From NCBI RefSeq assembly GCF_963678635.1, contig NC_087071.1, positions 21,109,194 through 21,173,193 of the forward strand: a stretch of 64,000 nucleotides of DNA, read 5' to 3'. Position 1 is the first letter of the stretch. Every line of letters begins with the position of its first letter. This document shows, one piece after another, positions 35,560-47,800 of the stretch. This stretch comes from Symsagittifera roscoffensis (Eukaryota; Xenacoelomorpha; Acoela; Convolutidae). The notes under the pieces were generated by a model. The model searched no databases. It worked only from the letters and a program-made list of their open reading frames with translations, and was not told where the DNA came from. The translations under genes were made by a program, and so were the position numbers.

Positions 35560-36365
35560 TTCATAAAAATTTTTACAGGGTATATACCGATTATATACAG
35601 TTTAAATTCAGTTTTTTACAGGCTATATGCTCAAACTTTTCAGGTTTAATGCTAATTTTCTAAACATATTTGCCCGTCAGATAAAGATAGCACTTTTAAG
35701 TAAAGTTATAAGGCAAAGCTTTTCAATTGTTTTTTCTTGTGCTTATGTTTGGTCTAAGAAATTTTAAAATCAATAAGTTGGAAAAAAACTTTCCTTAATG
35801 ATAAATTCATTACCCAAACACTCTAAAACTTTTTTTGGTATCAATTTTTATACGTGCTATCTGCAGATTGTATGCAGAGTATATACCGATTAACTCCACT
35901 TCAACTTTCGAACAATTACAAATTAAATACTGATTATATACAGATTATTTACAGACTATATACAGATATTATACAGATTTTATACTCACTAAATACATAG
36001 GTTTTTCTCAACCTATTAACTGTTATACGAGTATATTGAAACAAAAATTATAATGTCAGCTTTTCAGATATATTTTTATGCTAATGTTTGATCTGAAAAA
36101 AAATCAAAATTAAAAAGGTGCAACAACTCTTATGATATAATCATTTCCAAAACTCTGTATAACTGATTTTTGCATCAAACTTCAAAGCATACCATCTATC
36201 TACAGACGGTATGCAGATTACATTTAGTTTGTAATACTATTGGTACAGATTGTCGACAAATATTTTTTGAATGTATACAGAATGTATACAGAATGTACAA
36301 AGACTTTATACAGATTATGTACAGTTTTACACAGAATATATACTTTTTATATACAGTTTATTTAC
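35560..36365. repeat. Irregular TATACAGATT-type repeat region
   Basis: The words TATATACAGATT, TATACAGA and ATGTATACAGA recur many times with variable spacing, densest at 35925-35985 and 36268-36360. Low complexity and no coding. It runs into a TA microsatellite and the assembly gap. Confidence 0.65.
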
Positions 36366-36408
36366 TAATTTTCGCTTCTCAGTTGTTAAGAGTTTTTTGT
36401 GATTATAC

Positions 36409-36411
<3 letters not shown>

Positions 36412-36465
<54 letters not shown>
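36412..36465. repeat. TA dinucleotide microsatellite
   Basis: About 26 TA units, nearly uninterrupted, just before the N gap. Probably one cause of the assembly break. Confidence 0.95.
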
Positions 36466-36469
<4 letters not shown>

Positions 36470-36507
36470 TATGTAAATTCTTCGATATTTTTGAGCTGAT
36501 GTTTGAT

Positions 36508-36707
36508 NNNNNNNNNNNNNNNNNNNNNNNNNNNNNNNNNNNNNNNNNNNNNNNNNNNNNNNNNNNNNNNNNNNNNNNNNNNNNNNNNNNNNNNNNNNNN
36601 NNNNNNNNNNNNNNNNNNNNNNNNNNNNNNNNNNNNNNNNNNNNNNNNNNNNNNNNNNNNNNNNNNNNNNNNNNNNNNNNNNNNNNNNNNNNNNNNNNNN
36701 NNNNNNN
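36508..36707. other. Assembly gap (200 N)
   Basis: A run of exactly 200 N. True length and content unknown. Open frames spanning it are not real. Confidence 0.99.
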
Positions 36708-36837
36708 ACCGCTTACAATTGCTCCAAAAACAGGCAAGTTTGCCAATTCCGCAACTATATTTGCGGAATACAGAGCAGTTTGTGTAGTCCGCAAACAAAT
36801 AAAAAGACATGTGTATAGTTACATTGAGCTGTTGCGC

Positions 36838-37130
36838 AATCCGCAACAGTAAGCGGAATCCGCAAATTATAAGTGGAATCCGCAATTTGTAAGTGAAATC
36901 CGCAAATTGTAAATGGAATCCGCATTTTCTTTGCGGATTCCACTTAAGTTTGCGAATTCCACTTACCATTTGCGGATTCCCTTTACATTTTGGAGAATCC
37001 ACTTACAGTTGCGGAATCCAGAACAACTAGCTATATTTGCTTGTTGCGGAATCCGCAACAATTAAATGTGCCGACAAAATTTATCTTACAGATACTTGTA
37101 CGCGGAATCCACGAAACCTTTGCAAGTGGA
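36838..37130. repeat. Palindromic array of about 20-bp GGAATCCGCAA units
   Basis: Direct units (GTAAGTGGAATCCGCAAATT type) run from 36838 to about 36925, then the same unit in inverted form (TTTGCGGATTCCACTTA) to about 37000, then direct units again to about 37130. The array can fold into long hairpins around GGAATCCGCATTTTCTTTGC. It lies directly beside the gap. Confidence 0.8.
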
Positions 37131-37189
37131 ATCCACTTACATTTTGGAACATGATTAAAGATTTGTCTCTGGAATCTAGGAACATACAG

Positions 37190-37242
37190 ACACAAAATTG
37201 TGCGCCTATCCAGTGCACATTTTGGCCTCGTAATGTAACTTC
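37190..37242 (+). repeat. Short dispersed repeat (copy 2)
   Basis: Shares TTGTGCGCCTATCCAGTG and the following ACATTTTGGCCTCGTAATG with 11283-11335, same orientation. Confidence 0.6.
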
Positions 37243-38564
37243 GCATACTTTATCAATTACTTCGCAACCGAAAATTGTCGGTTTTTTGCCAGTGTAACTA
37301 AATGACAAATCCATATGTCAAGAAATGGTTTAACCTACAAGAAATGGAAAAATCTTTCATGGAATCCGATCAGAAAAAAGTGTGAATCCGAAAAAAGAAT
37401 ACAAAGAAGTCCATTTTTTCTGTTCACTTTTTGTCTGTGCTTAATGGTAGTCTTAGTCACTGTTTTCTGGGCATTGCTAACAAAGCAGGGCATTGCTTGA
37501 GTGATTTCCAAATTTCAGTACAGAGTTAGTCTCAAACGTCGAATACAAAAAACGGTGGAGAATCCTTGGCATTTTTTTATTCAACATTTTAGTAAAGGAT
37601 TTATCCATACCATGGTCTGGCTTCCTCGCCTCATCTTCAACAAGTAACTCCAGATTTTCCAAATTTCCAATGAAACAAATTATTTGCCGTTGTTGATTAT
37701 CCCCAAAAATGGTTTTATCTTTTTTTTCCCGTAGTCCTTCTTTTGTAATGTTATAACTCCCTTCTGTTTGTTTGGTTGCACAATTCCGTCTGCAGTAAAA
37801 GAAAATTCTATAAAAGGTTATCAGTTTCTTTTTTCAATTACACACAACTAATCCGGTAAAATAAAATTACTTGTTTTGACCTTCAACGAAAGTTTTAAAA
37901 AATGTTGTTTGTAGCATTATTTCATGAACTGTTTTTTTTTCGGGTCGACGTTTGCGTTTTGTTTCCAGACTATAGTGACAAAATATCGGCATGCCTAGAC
38001 TTTCGCGACTAGACGCTCGTATTTTCAAATTTGTACAACAAAAACCTGTCAGTTCCAGATTTTTGATCTTATGGAACAAATTCAAGCTTATCGACAAGGG
38101 AAGGCATGGGCGAATGACACAGCGCAGGAAACGACACTGCAGAAAATGACACTAGCACAGAATATCACACAGAACAAAAGTTACTTCTAATGATGTTTGA
38201 TGTTTCTTAGTTCAGAATACTGTTGTCTCAATTTCCTTAAATTTTGTGTCTCCGTTTTTTTATGTGAGATGATGTGTAGCATTTTGAAGTCGGGCCAATT
38301 TTGTGTTTTAACCAGGCCCGCAAATTTTTCAAAATTTTTCGGAAAAACGCCCCCCCCCTCCCTTAGAAAAATTTTTGAGCACGCCACTGGTTGGTTATGT
38401 CCAAACTTTTCGAGCAAAACGAGACACATCCCGTTCTCCAGTTGTTCGCGACTCAATTTCCAGGTTTTGGCGACCAAAGGGAGAAAAACTTGGTTTTCCA
38501 GACTTTTGCGACCCAGTTTGCGACTTCAGGTCTATAGTTTTGTGGCATAATATATGGTCGTGAC

Positions 38565-39807
38565 CAGGGGCGGATCTAGAATTTTCTCGAGGGGGGGGGG
38601 GGCGGATTTTCACAAAATTTTCCAAAATTTTGACGACCTTTTTTTTTTTTAGGTCGACCAAATTTATTTTTCGAGCTCTCCCAAAGCACTGTTTTGCCCC
38701 TATTTTTGCTAAATTTTCTGCGCCGCAGGCAAATTTTTGAAAAAACAGTCAAAAAAGCCTTTTTTGGGCACTTCTTGAAAAATTTTTATCAAAAAAACCG
38801 CGTTTTTTTGGCGCGCGCTCCCCCTTAAACTTAGTATATATTGGCGCCCAAGGCGCCTTTAGAAAAATTTTAGGGTCGGTCGGCCAAAAATGGATTTCTG
38901 AAAAAGTATTAAAGGGGGGACCCTTTGGGTCGGTAGGGGGTCGAATCCCTGAGAGGGGAGGCGTCCGCCCCCCCCCCCCCTAAATCCGCCTCTGCATGGG
39001 ATAACCAAATGATACAATCGGGAAGAAATTGAACTCTTTTTATAAGTTAACGAAAAAAAGAATATAGCCAACAGACAGTTGGAACAGAGTCAATGAAAGC
39101 AAGGAAACAGAAATAAGTGACTTGTTTTTGAAAAAACTTCAACCTTCGAACTTTCATGATTGGCACAAATTAACAAAATTTGAGAAAGCTGCAACTGGAT
39201 CAATAGGCAAAGTTTTTATTCAGCTGAAATTTGTAAAATAACATCCAATTCCGAAATTTGAAGTCAATCACGCTTTTCACGATATTTGACAATGGAGTTT
39301 GCCTTCCTTATAAAAAAGGAAATGAATTGAACTTAAAAAAAATTGAAAATCAAAACGCGAAAAAAATGAATTTGAGCGTGAGCAAAAATTAAGACTTTTT
39401 CCTGAAAAAAAAACGCGTCAAAATTACGTCTATACAAATTAAAAAGAAAATCACTTTTACACTTGATAGTTTTATTTTATTTAATACAAATTTTATATTG
39501 AAAAAAAAAACTCAACTATTTTTAAAGCTTTTTTGTACATTTGTAGCCCCGTATTGCATATCAAACATCATGTTGAAGCTGTACTTCGCCAACACAAGCA
39601 GACAATGGTAAAATGAGCTTTAAAATTGTAACATAATTCTTTTGAAGCAGTGAATACGCTTTAAAAATAAAGGATAAGTCGAATGAGGGCTTCAAACAGC
39701 GCACCGCCGGATTATAAAGCAGTCATTTTTCCGAATGCGCTAACTGTCCAAAACTTCAGTAAATAATCATACCGCCCCCCCTCCCCCCCCCCCTAAATCC
39801 GCCCCTG
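38565..39807. mobile_element. Composite hAT-type non-autonomous element with 8-bp target duplication
   Basis: Starts CAGGGGCGGATCTAG and ends CCTAAATCCGCCCCTG, inverted termini of hAT type. GTCGTGAC flanks it directly at 38557-38564 and 39808-39815, the 8-bp duplication expected for hAT. An internal terminus CTAAATCCGCCTCTG at 38980-38994 shows that the left 430 bp is itself a complete MITE of the family seen at 44.6 and 60.6 kb. The remaining 0.8 kb is unrelated sequence. No transposase is encoded, so movement would need an enzyme supplied elsewhere. Confidence 0.8.
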
Positions 39808-40166
39808 GTCGTGACAAAGCAATTTGGGCTGACAACGGCGCAAATTTTAAAGTTTGCCCCGTATTGCATATCAAACACCATGTTGAAGCTGTACTTCGCC
39901 AACACAAGCAGACAATGGTAAAATGAGCTTTAAAATTGTAACATAATTCTTTTGAAGCAGTGAATACGCTTTAAAAATAAAGGATTAGTCGAATGAGGGC
40001 TTCAAACAGCGCACCGCCGGATTATAAAGCAGTCATTTTTCCGAATGCGCTAACTGTCCAAAACTTCAGTAAATAATCATACCGCCCCCCCTCCCCCCCC
40101 CCCCTAAATCCGCCCCTGGTCGTGACAAAGCAATTTGGGCTGACAACGGCGCAAATTTTAAAGTTT
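39546..40166 (+). repeat. 310-bp tandem duplication (two copies) of element end plus flank
   Basis: Unit 39546-39855 is repeated at 39856-40166 with only a few changes (CATCA/CACCA, GATAAG/GATTAG, one extra C). Each unit contains the last 262 bp of the hAT-type element, the GTCGTGAC target duplication and about 40 bp of flank. The duplication therefore happened after insertion, or is an assembly error. Confidence 0.9.
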
Positions 40167-41311
40167 GCCTTAAATCCCAAACCCCGACGCGGGTTAGTCT
40201 TAATAAGATACGAAAAAAGCAAAATTCGTTCATTATTTTTCTTGCCTTTGAAAATTACGTCAGCAAAAAATTTTGTTCAAAATTTCTTCATCTCAAGAGT
40301 TTTCCACAGTATGAAAAGACATTTAAAAACCCTTGAATTATTCAAGTAGCTTTTATTTATAATGGCTTTCAAACTTTTATTCTTTTTGTTTGTGATGAAG
40401 CGTTCAAAAGAAGTTGGCGCGTAATTTTAATAGAATATTCCCAGATGGCCCAAAATTTGATTGAAAAATTGATCCATATTGAAAAAGTGGAAAAAATGAA
40501 AATTGATCCGTCCATTTTTTTATATCCGGTTTGCAGTTATATTTGTTTTTGGTTAACTTGCGATTCAACAAGAAACCATTAAGCAAAAAGGGTTTATAAG
40601 TTCAACAAAAAGGGTTTAAAAGTTCATAATTTTGATGACCGTCATTTTAAATCTGAATCTTTCCGGCCGGTTTTTCTAAACCTTCAGAAATTGATATGGG
40701 TTTGACTAATTTAGTGTAATAATTCATTTTTTTCTAGGTAACATAATATAATCTTGTTGAATAAAGTTTGTTTTTGGGCACGATTCATAATAATATCTTT
40801 GATAAAAAACAATTTTGCAAAGATTTCGATCATCTGTTGGTCTAAATTGCTATTCGAACTCCAGAGGATTATTTATTATTTATATTCACAGTAAATATGA
40901 GGTGGAGTTATGGCCCATAACATCTATTTGGTTCCAAATCTAACAATGATTGTCAAAAATCTGACCCCTAAACTTCCGCCTGATGACAAGGTGCTTGATG
41001 TTTCAACAAACATGTCAAATTACCTCTCAAACCTTGTTTGCTGGTGATTATTTATCATAGGTTTCAATTCCAGAGTTTTATTAAACAATTGAGTATGATG
41101 ATACTTATAATTGTTATACTACGCATCATTTTAAAATTAAAAATATGATGCTGCAAGTTATTATAATTACATTTTAATGAAGTTATGCCTGTCATTATTT
41201 ATCTCTTCAACTAATCTCTTTAAAAGTAAATTTGCGTTTCTGCTTAAGTTTCAGTAAATTTGCGCAGCTTGTAGTTATTAGATACTGTAAAATAACATCA
41301 GTTAGAAAAGT

Positions 41312-41819
41312 ATGTCTTCGAATGCTGATTACATACAAATGCACTTGCGTGAAAAACCCGATAACAACGGAAAAATATTGACGGATTTAGAAATTCTTGA
41401 AACGAAATTTGAACCCGAAATTTCGGGCTCAAAAAAGGCAAAAAGAAAAACTTTATCGGAGTCCGCAAGTCAATTACGCGACGCAACAGTTCCCCAATTT
41501 GCCCGTGAACACAAAATCGTCAAACTCATTTGGCTCCTAATTTATATTGGACTTTTCTTAACATTCTCCTACTCATTTTACGAAATTACAACAAAATACT
41601 TTAGTTATCCAACTTTGATCGAGATTGAAATTGTTTCCAAACCCAGGCTTGAGTTTCCAGCTGTAACCGTTTGCAATGAGAATCCGGTCAGAAAATCTCT
41701 AATTGGGAGGATTAAAGAGTACAGCGACTTGCTTATTCTGGACGACTATGTCAAACAATCGATGTTGACGTTCGCACAAACTGCTTTTGATGAAATGGAG
41801 TATACCAACTGTCAAGAAG
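41312..41819 (+). CDS. Gene 2 exon 1: N-terminus, TM1 and post-TM1 motif
   Basis: ATG at 41312 is the first in frame after several stops and gives an 70-residue cytosolic tail rich in Lys and Glu. TM1 is [17 protein letters not shown], then [20 protein letters not shown], the strongly conserved DEG/ENaC signature. The HG gating motif expected about 17 residues before the TM1 Trp is not present. LRDATVPQF occupies its place, as LRDAIMPQV does in gene 3. The exon ends NCQEG|GT in phase 1, and this Cys supplies the first cysteine of LDLa-1. Confidence 0.93.
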
Positions 41820-44800
41820 GTAAAAAAATCTCAAAAAATATATTTTTTTGAAATTTGTTTTTTAGTTTAACGCCCCAATGAGCTGCTTTACGTAAGCTAA
41901 CGAGGCTATGGAACATGAAACGTACGAAAGTAATATAGCTGATTTAGGGAAGGGGTCGGAAATCCTCAAAGTCCCTAAGGACCTCGACATCCGCATCACT
42001 GCTCTCTCGTACTATTTTGCCGACGTTTTACATGTATGGCCAACTATTAATATTTTTAAGGAGACCTTCGGCCCTAGTAAAAATAAAATTATAGTAATTA
42101 TTGTAGCAAAAACCATGCAAATTTTTTTGAATTTTTCTACAGAATAACCAAAAACAGTTTATTTGTCGCAATACTTTACTGAAACGATTTTCGGGTTTCA
42201 CGAAAAAAAAATAATTGAGCTAAAAAGTATTGAAATATCAACCCATTTCGAGAAATTTTTTTTTCCATCTGTAGGTTTTTTGTAATAACTGCTATAAAAA
42301 AATGATATTTCGTTCGATATTGGAAAAATTTGTCATGTAAATAATATGATCAAGAAAAATCGATTGATGCGCAACAGTTTTTTTTCACAAACATATAAGT
42401 TCAAAATAACAAATTTGTCAAACACACATGCTGCTACACAATAACTTTATCAAAAAAGTTAGAAATGAAAAAAAACTTCTAGTGGCATGTAATTATACAA
42501 TTACAACTTGTGTAAAACAATACTAGTATTAGATATAAAAATCATCTCAAAAAAACTAATGAATCTATCAATAGAAATATATTCATATATGTCTATCAAA
42601 AACTATTAGGATCAATTTTATTTTTTTTGGTATAAAATTACCTTTCCTCAACTTAACATTTAAAATTTTACATTTATTATAATTACTGATGTTCTAGTCA
42701 AATGCTCCGACTACCTTCTAAGTTTTATAGAAGAAAACTGGAAAATGCTATGAAAAATGACGTTTTCTTCGTAAGTTTTTTTTTGTTGCAAATGATCCGC
42801 TCCCCTCCTCCACCGATTTTTCAAGTTTAAAGTACTCTTTTTACCACATCGCAAAGTAAAATATAGCATGCTTCAATTAAACTTGGAGCAATTTCTAAGA
42901 CGTTTTCTATCTCTGCTTACACACTATTAGCTAGATCAAATCTCGCATCAATAATCCCAATTTGGCCAAATTGGTAATCCTGAAACCCTCATAACTTAAC
43001 AAAAAACAACCACAGGCGAAAAGTTTTTCCATATTCAACTCGGAACAACAGTACTTTTTGAATGATATTATAACAGTCCTTCAAAAAACGTTAGTGAACA
43101 AATGAAATTTTGTCAGTAGAAAGAAAAACTATTCCGAGCACACATATTCTGCAAATTTCTTCAAAAGTCTCAGAAAATCAAAAATTCATGGCATGCTTCT
43201 GTGGATTTGATTACTTAACCATTTTACTGGTTTTGCTTCTTGGATTGCAGGTGTTTCGTGAGAATAATCTGCAAAAAGTTTCAGTTCTAGCTTAAATAAA
43301 TCAAACCAGCGGTGCATTGTGCTTGAGATCAATAATTTTATATATTTTGGTTGCAAGTTATTCGGATGCTCTGAAATTACTCAAATCAATTTTCTTGAAG
43401 CCGAAAAAAAATTTGAAGTTCTTTTTTCTTTTGATACTACACTCGATAAACTGAGCGTGTTTTTTGAAATACCTGGTTTTGCGCGAGAAAAACTAAAAAT
43501 TTTATGAGGGGCAGAAACAAAAATGATGCAGTTCAGATAATCTTAATTGTTATAATAGGACTGCGATTACTTTCTTTGTACTCCGACTATCGAAGAAGTA
43601 ATGGAGCAATTGATTGTATTCGTATGAGTAGTACTTTGTATGAGAAGAAACGTCTAAATTTACTGTCTGTTTTATGTGAAAAATGTATCATTTTTCATGA
43701 CCAAAAATTTCTCAAAAACTTCCTGGAAATAATCATGTCTTCGCTTAGAGTTCTGTCGGTTCGATCTTTGAAAACTGAAGGTTTTTTTTTGTGTGAAAGT
43801 ATTGATTTTCCTGAGTTAAATTTTAAAAAAAAATGCGGTAGAGTTTCAGCGAATAAAAATACATTTTTGATCGAATGATTTTCGTACTACAACACTACAA
43901 AACTATAAACTTGATTTTAGAAACTTAAATGCTCATAGAATGCTAAGCACCTATGAGTTTTCCTGAAAGTTTACCTTTATGAATTTACTATGAGTTTACC
44001 CAGTTTACTTGAAAAGTTGATAATCGGATCACGCTATTATCAACATAACTATGGGAGGCTGGCGCGTTGGTTGGATGCTAATTTTGTTCCAACTACTATT
44101 TTGCTTGCTTTTTTAGGTACATAAAACGAAAAAAAATTTAGTCTAGCGGAACAAATTGATGGATTATCTGCGATTTACAGGAACCACTTTTTGTTATTTA
44201 GGTTATCATCAATGCAACAACACCCGTGTGTGTATTCCTCCAGCTTGGATTTGCAACCAAATCGACAATTGTGGCGACAACTCGGATGAATCAGACATGC
44301 TCTACAACTGCACAGAAAAACTGAAAGAGCAAAAATCAGGTATTTAATATACTTTTTTGTTAATATCAGCCAAAAAATTAAATTTATTTTTTGTTTCAAA
44401 TTTACCGAATCGTAAAAATGAATTAAAAAAGAAGTAACATCTAAAAAACTACAAACCAAGGCATTGAGTAAAAGCTGAATCCAAAAAAATATATATTAAA
44501 AAAAATCTTAAAGCAATTTAAAAACAGTTGAAGTTCAAAACAACGAAAACATGATTTTTAAGAAGAGCAGAAGTCAGGACTCCACGGGCGGATTTAGGGT
44601 GGGGGGGGGGGGGAACGCCCTTTTCCTTTCTCAGGGATCCGGCTCCCTGCCAACCAAAGGGTCCCCCCCCCTTTGAACTATTGTGAGTTTTATAATTGTT
44701 TGACGTGTTATTACGGCTAAATGCATTATGTTGTGCTGCTGTACTGTATGAAGAACAAATCTGTTCACAGTGGTCGATTTGTTCACAACGCCAAATTTAA

Positions 44801-47800
44801 TTGCATTTATGACAACGTAAAATAGACTTTTCAAAATTGAATTTGAAAAGGGGAACTGGAAAAGAGCCCCATTTTTGGCTGAGGGACCCTAAAATTTTTC
44901 TAAAGGCCCCTTTGGCGCCAATATATACTAATTTTAAGAGGGAAGCGCGCGCCGAACAAACCTAATTTTACGGTGAAAATTGTCCAAAAAAAGCCTAAAA
45001 CCCCTGCGGCGCAGAAATTTTGGCCAAAACACGGACTTTTTGCTGCTTCGGGAAAGCTTGGAAAAACAATTTGGTCAACCTAAAAAAAACACAGACCCCC
45101 CTCGAGAAAATCCTATGTCCGCCCCTGCAGGACTCTATACTCTTTCTGTTGCTTCTTTTGTTGGAAAACAAAATTTTTGTTTTGTTGCAAAAACTTGAAA
45201 AAGTATTTGTTGCAGAAATTTAATACTTAAGCAGAATATAATCGTAGAAACTGCAAAAAGCGAAAAAAAACGAGAAGCATTTTTCAAGTGAGAAGCGACT
45301 AGACACTCGGTTGAAATGGAAAAAAAACGTTTTTTCTTTTTCAGCCAAGATTTAAATGAACTAATCATTTGACATCTTACTAACGCACAATCACAAATCT
45401 TACCATTAGAAAAAACTATAAAAAAAGAATCTCACAATTGAAAAACAAGAAAAAAAAAAACAAACAAACAAGTTCAGAAAACGATTGAGGGTGATGACAC
45501 ATTTTGTTATAGAAGACTCAGACTATGAAGGAGAGGGGGGAAATATATGTGCGGAGGGGTTCTACAAGTGCCCAGAAGTCGAGCAGTGTGCGATTGCGTG
45601 TGATGGAATACCAGAATGCATGAGTGGAGGTAAAAAAAAACTTATCCGGACTGCTTTTACTGGGGGGTGGGGGGGGGGGGGGGGTTGGGGGGTTGGCAAA
45701 AGTTTGTTATTGAACTACAGAGACTATATAGTAATTAATAATTATCGGTAGAAAAGAACTCTTAGTTTTTTAGCCGTTTTTTGTCAAGTTGTATGACAGT
45801 CAATGCGTTTTTATCATTTAATCTATGACAATTATCATCAAATACAATTTTCAATTATTTAATCTAATAAATTATCAAGTACATAGTTTTTGATAAAAAC
45901 GATTTTAAGGCTTGGAAATTTTTGAAACATAAGGTTGTACGTACCACCTTGAAATGAACGAATTCATAAAAAACCTTAATGGTATAAGAAAAATTTTGTT
46001 GATAAAAACTACTCTTAGTGTTTGCTGTTCAGGCAAAATATGGGCGAACAGCGGACTCAATTCAGTCTTTTTCTGGAAATTTGGTTTTTCGCTAACGTTT
46101 TTCGTTATTTTTACTTGTGCTACTTTTTTTGAAACCATATCCACCCCCTCCTATAAATCTAACGGATTAAGGTAATAAGTTTTCTAACCTATCCCGAAAG
46201 ACCGAAGAGACACCAGCAAATTTTTTTTGGGGCTGGGGTGGTTTTTTGAAAAAAAAATTGAAAATTTGAAAAATTTGACCCGCTCCTTAGCACGCTACTG
46301 ACCCGGATCAATCCAAGCATAACCGATTTAGAATTTGATGACTAGCAGCCATCGCAGGTAATTTTTGAGCTATTTCTTCTAATTCGAATGAGTTATATTG
46401 CTTTTCTTATATGAGTTATTGCTAAAAGTTAGCATGCTAAAGTCCTATTTGCCGTAATTAAAAGTTTAAAAAAAAAACAAATGAAATCAATTGTTAGATT
46501 TTTTTGTTTGTTAACTGCTTTGACTAATTTACTGCGGTCGGAAATTCTGTGCTACTCGCAGAGCGACCAACCATTCTTGTTTTTATCTAATAATCTTTGT
46601 TCATTTTTTAGCTTTCGACGAGTCCGAAGAAGCAGGGTGCCAACCGAGTTCATGTGGTGAGTACTTAATAGCAACAGACCAACTTCAAAACTTCACCTCG
46701 CCAAATTACCCTTTGGATCACCCTCCGTTCTCAGACTGTGTTTGGATCATAGATTCGAACAGCACCAGCAAACGAATTATGATCACATTCGAAGATCTCG
46801 ATTTAGAACAAAGCTTTCAGGACGATTGCGACGACTATCTTGAGTTTTTCGACGGAAGCTCAACAAAATCACAGCGGCTTAAAGTTATGAAAGGATTCAG
46901 AGTTTGCGGCTCAAAAATGCCGAATCCTGACTCATATTTGTCAAGTGACTCTGTAATGATTGTTAAATTTCATTCAGATTCTACTCAGAACAAAAAAGGT
47001 TTCATGCTTAGTTATAAAAGTGTTCCGAAGAAATCAAAACGACATGTTGGCCCCGAGATTAACAATCAAAAATCTACTCCAAATCGCGACAACAGTCTAA
47101 ATCGAATAGAATCAAGTGACTTTCTAGAGAAATCTCGAAAGATGAAAGGTTTGTACAAGAAACAAGATGACGATGAAGATAAAACGCTCAGAAAGGACCG
47201 TCAAATGATGACAAAAAACAATGAACGGTTTCGAAGGAGCGAAGATGTTCTAAACGTAACTGAACCTATTGATTACGACTATGATAGCGATTACCAAGAA
47301 GAAAATTATGATAACGGTGATTACGATACCAACAACGATTATATTGATACCAATGATTACGATACCAACGGTGATTATAACGATACTGATGATTACGATA
47401 CCAACGATGATTACAACGATTACGATTATTATCATGATTATGATTATGATTATGATTACGATTACGATTACGACTACGATTACGATTACTCGAGCGACCA
47501 GTATTATAAATACACTTACGGCGACTTTTTCAATTTATACAAGGCATCAGTAGTGCCTGACTATTCTGATTTCAAACGGGCTGCTTACTTTTACCAGCGT
47601 ATTGTATACCCTAACGGTCATCAATTGAATGACTTCATTGTTCAGTGTACATACGATGGCAAAAGATGTCTGAAAGAGGGAAAGGATTTCTTGCAATATG
47701 AAGACCCACTGTATGGTAATTGTTTCAGTTTCAACTCAATCAGGTGAAAAAAAATTGATTTCTTTTTATTAACATCTGACTTATTACTTCAAGAGAAATT

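Noticed and set aside
36327-37002. Long open frames spanning the gap with Tyr-Ile repeats
   Set aside because: They read through 200 N and a TA microsatellite, so there is no real coding evidence.
36838-37130. CRISPR-like array
   Set aside because: Units are contiguous and partly inverted, without unique spacers, in an animal genome.
38187-38550. Overlapping plus- and minus-strand frames of about 100 residues near 38.2-38.5 kb
   Set aside because: They overlap repeat-type sequence (poly-C, GAGCACGCCACTGG end also near 46.3 kb) and show no protein family features.
43504-43878. 124-residue open frame with a hydrophobic segment in gene 2 intron 1
   Set aside because: Composition matches surrounding AT-rich intron, there is no motif and no repeat partner, and a frame of this length is plausible by chance.
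47250-47435. Minus-strand 61-residue hydrophobic open frame (Ile/Val repeats)
   Set aside because: It is the antisense shadow of the Asp/Tyr minisatellite in gene 2 exon 4.
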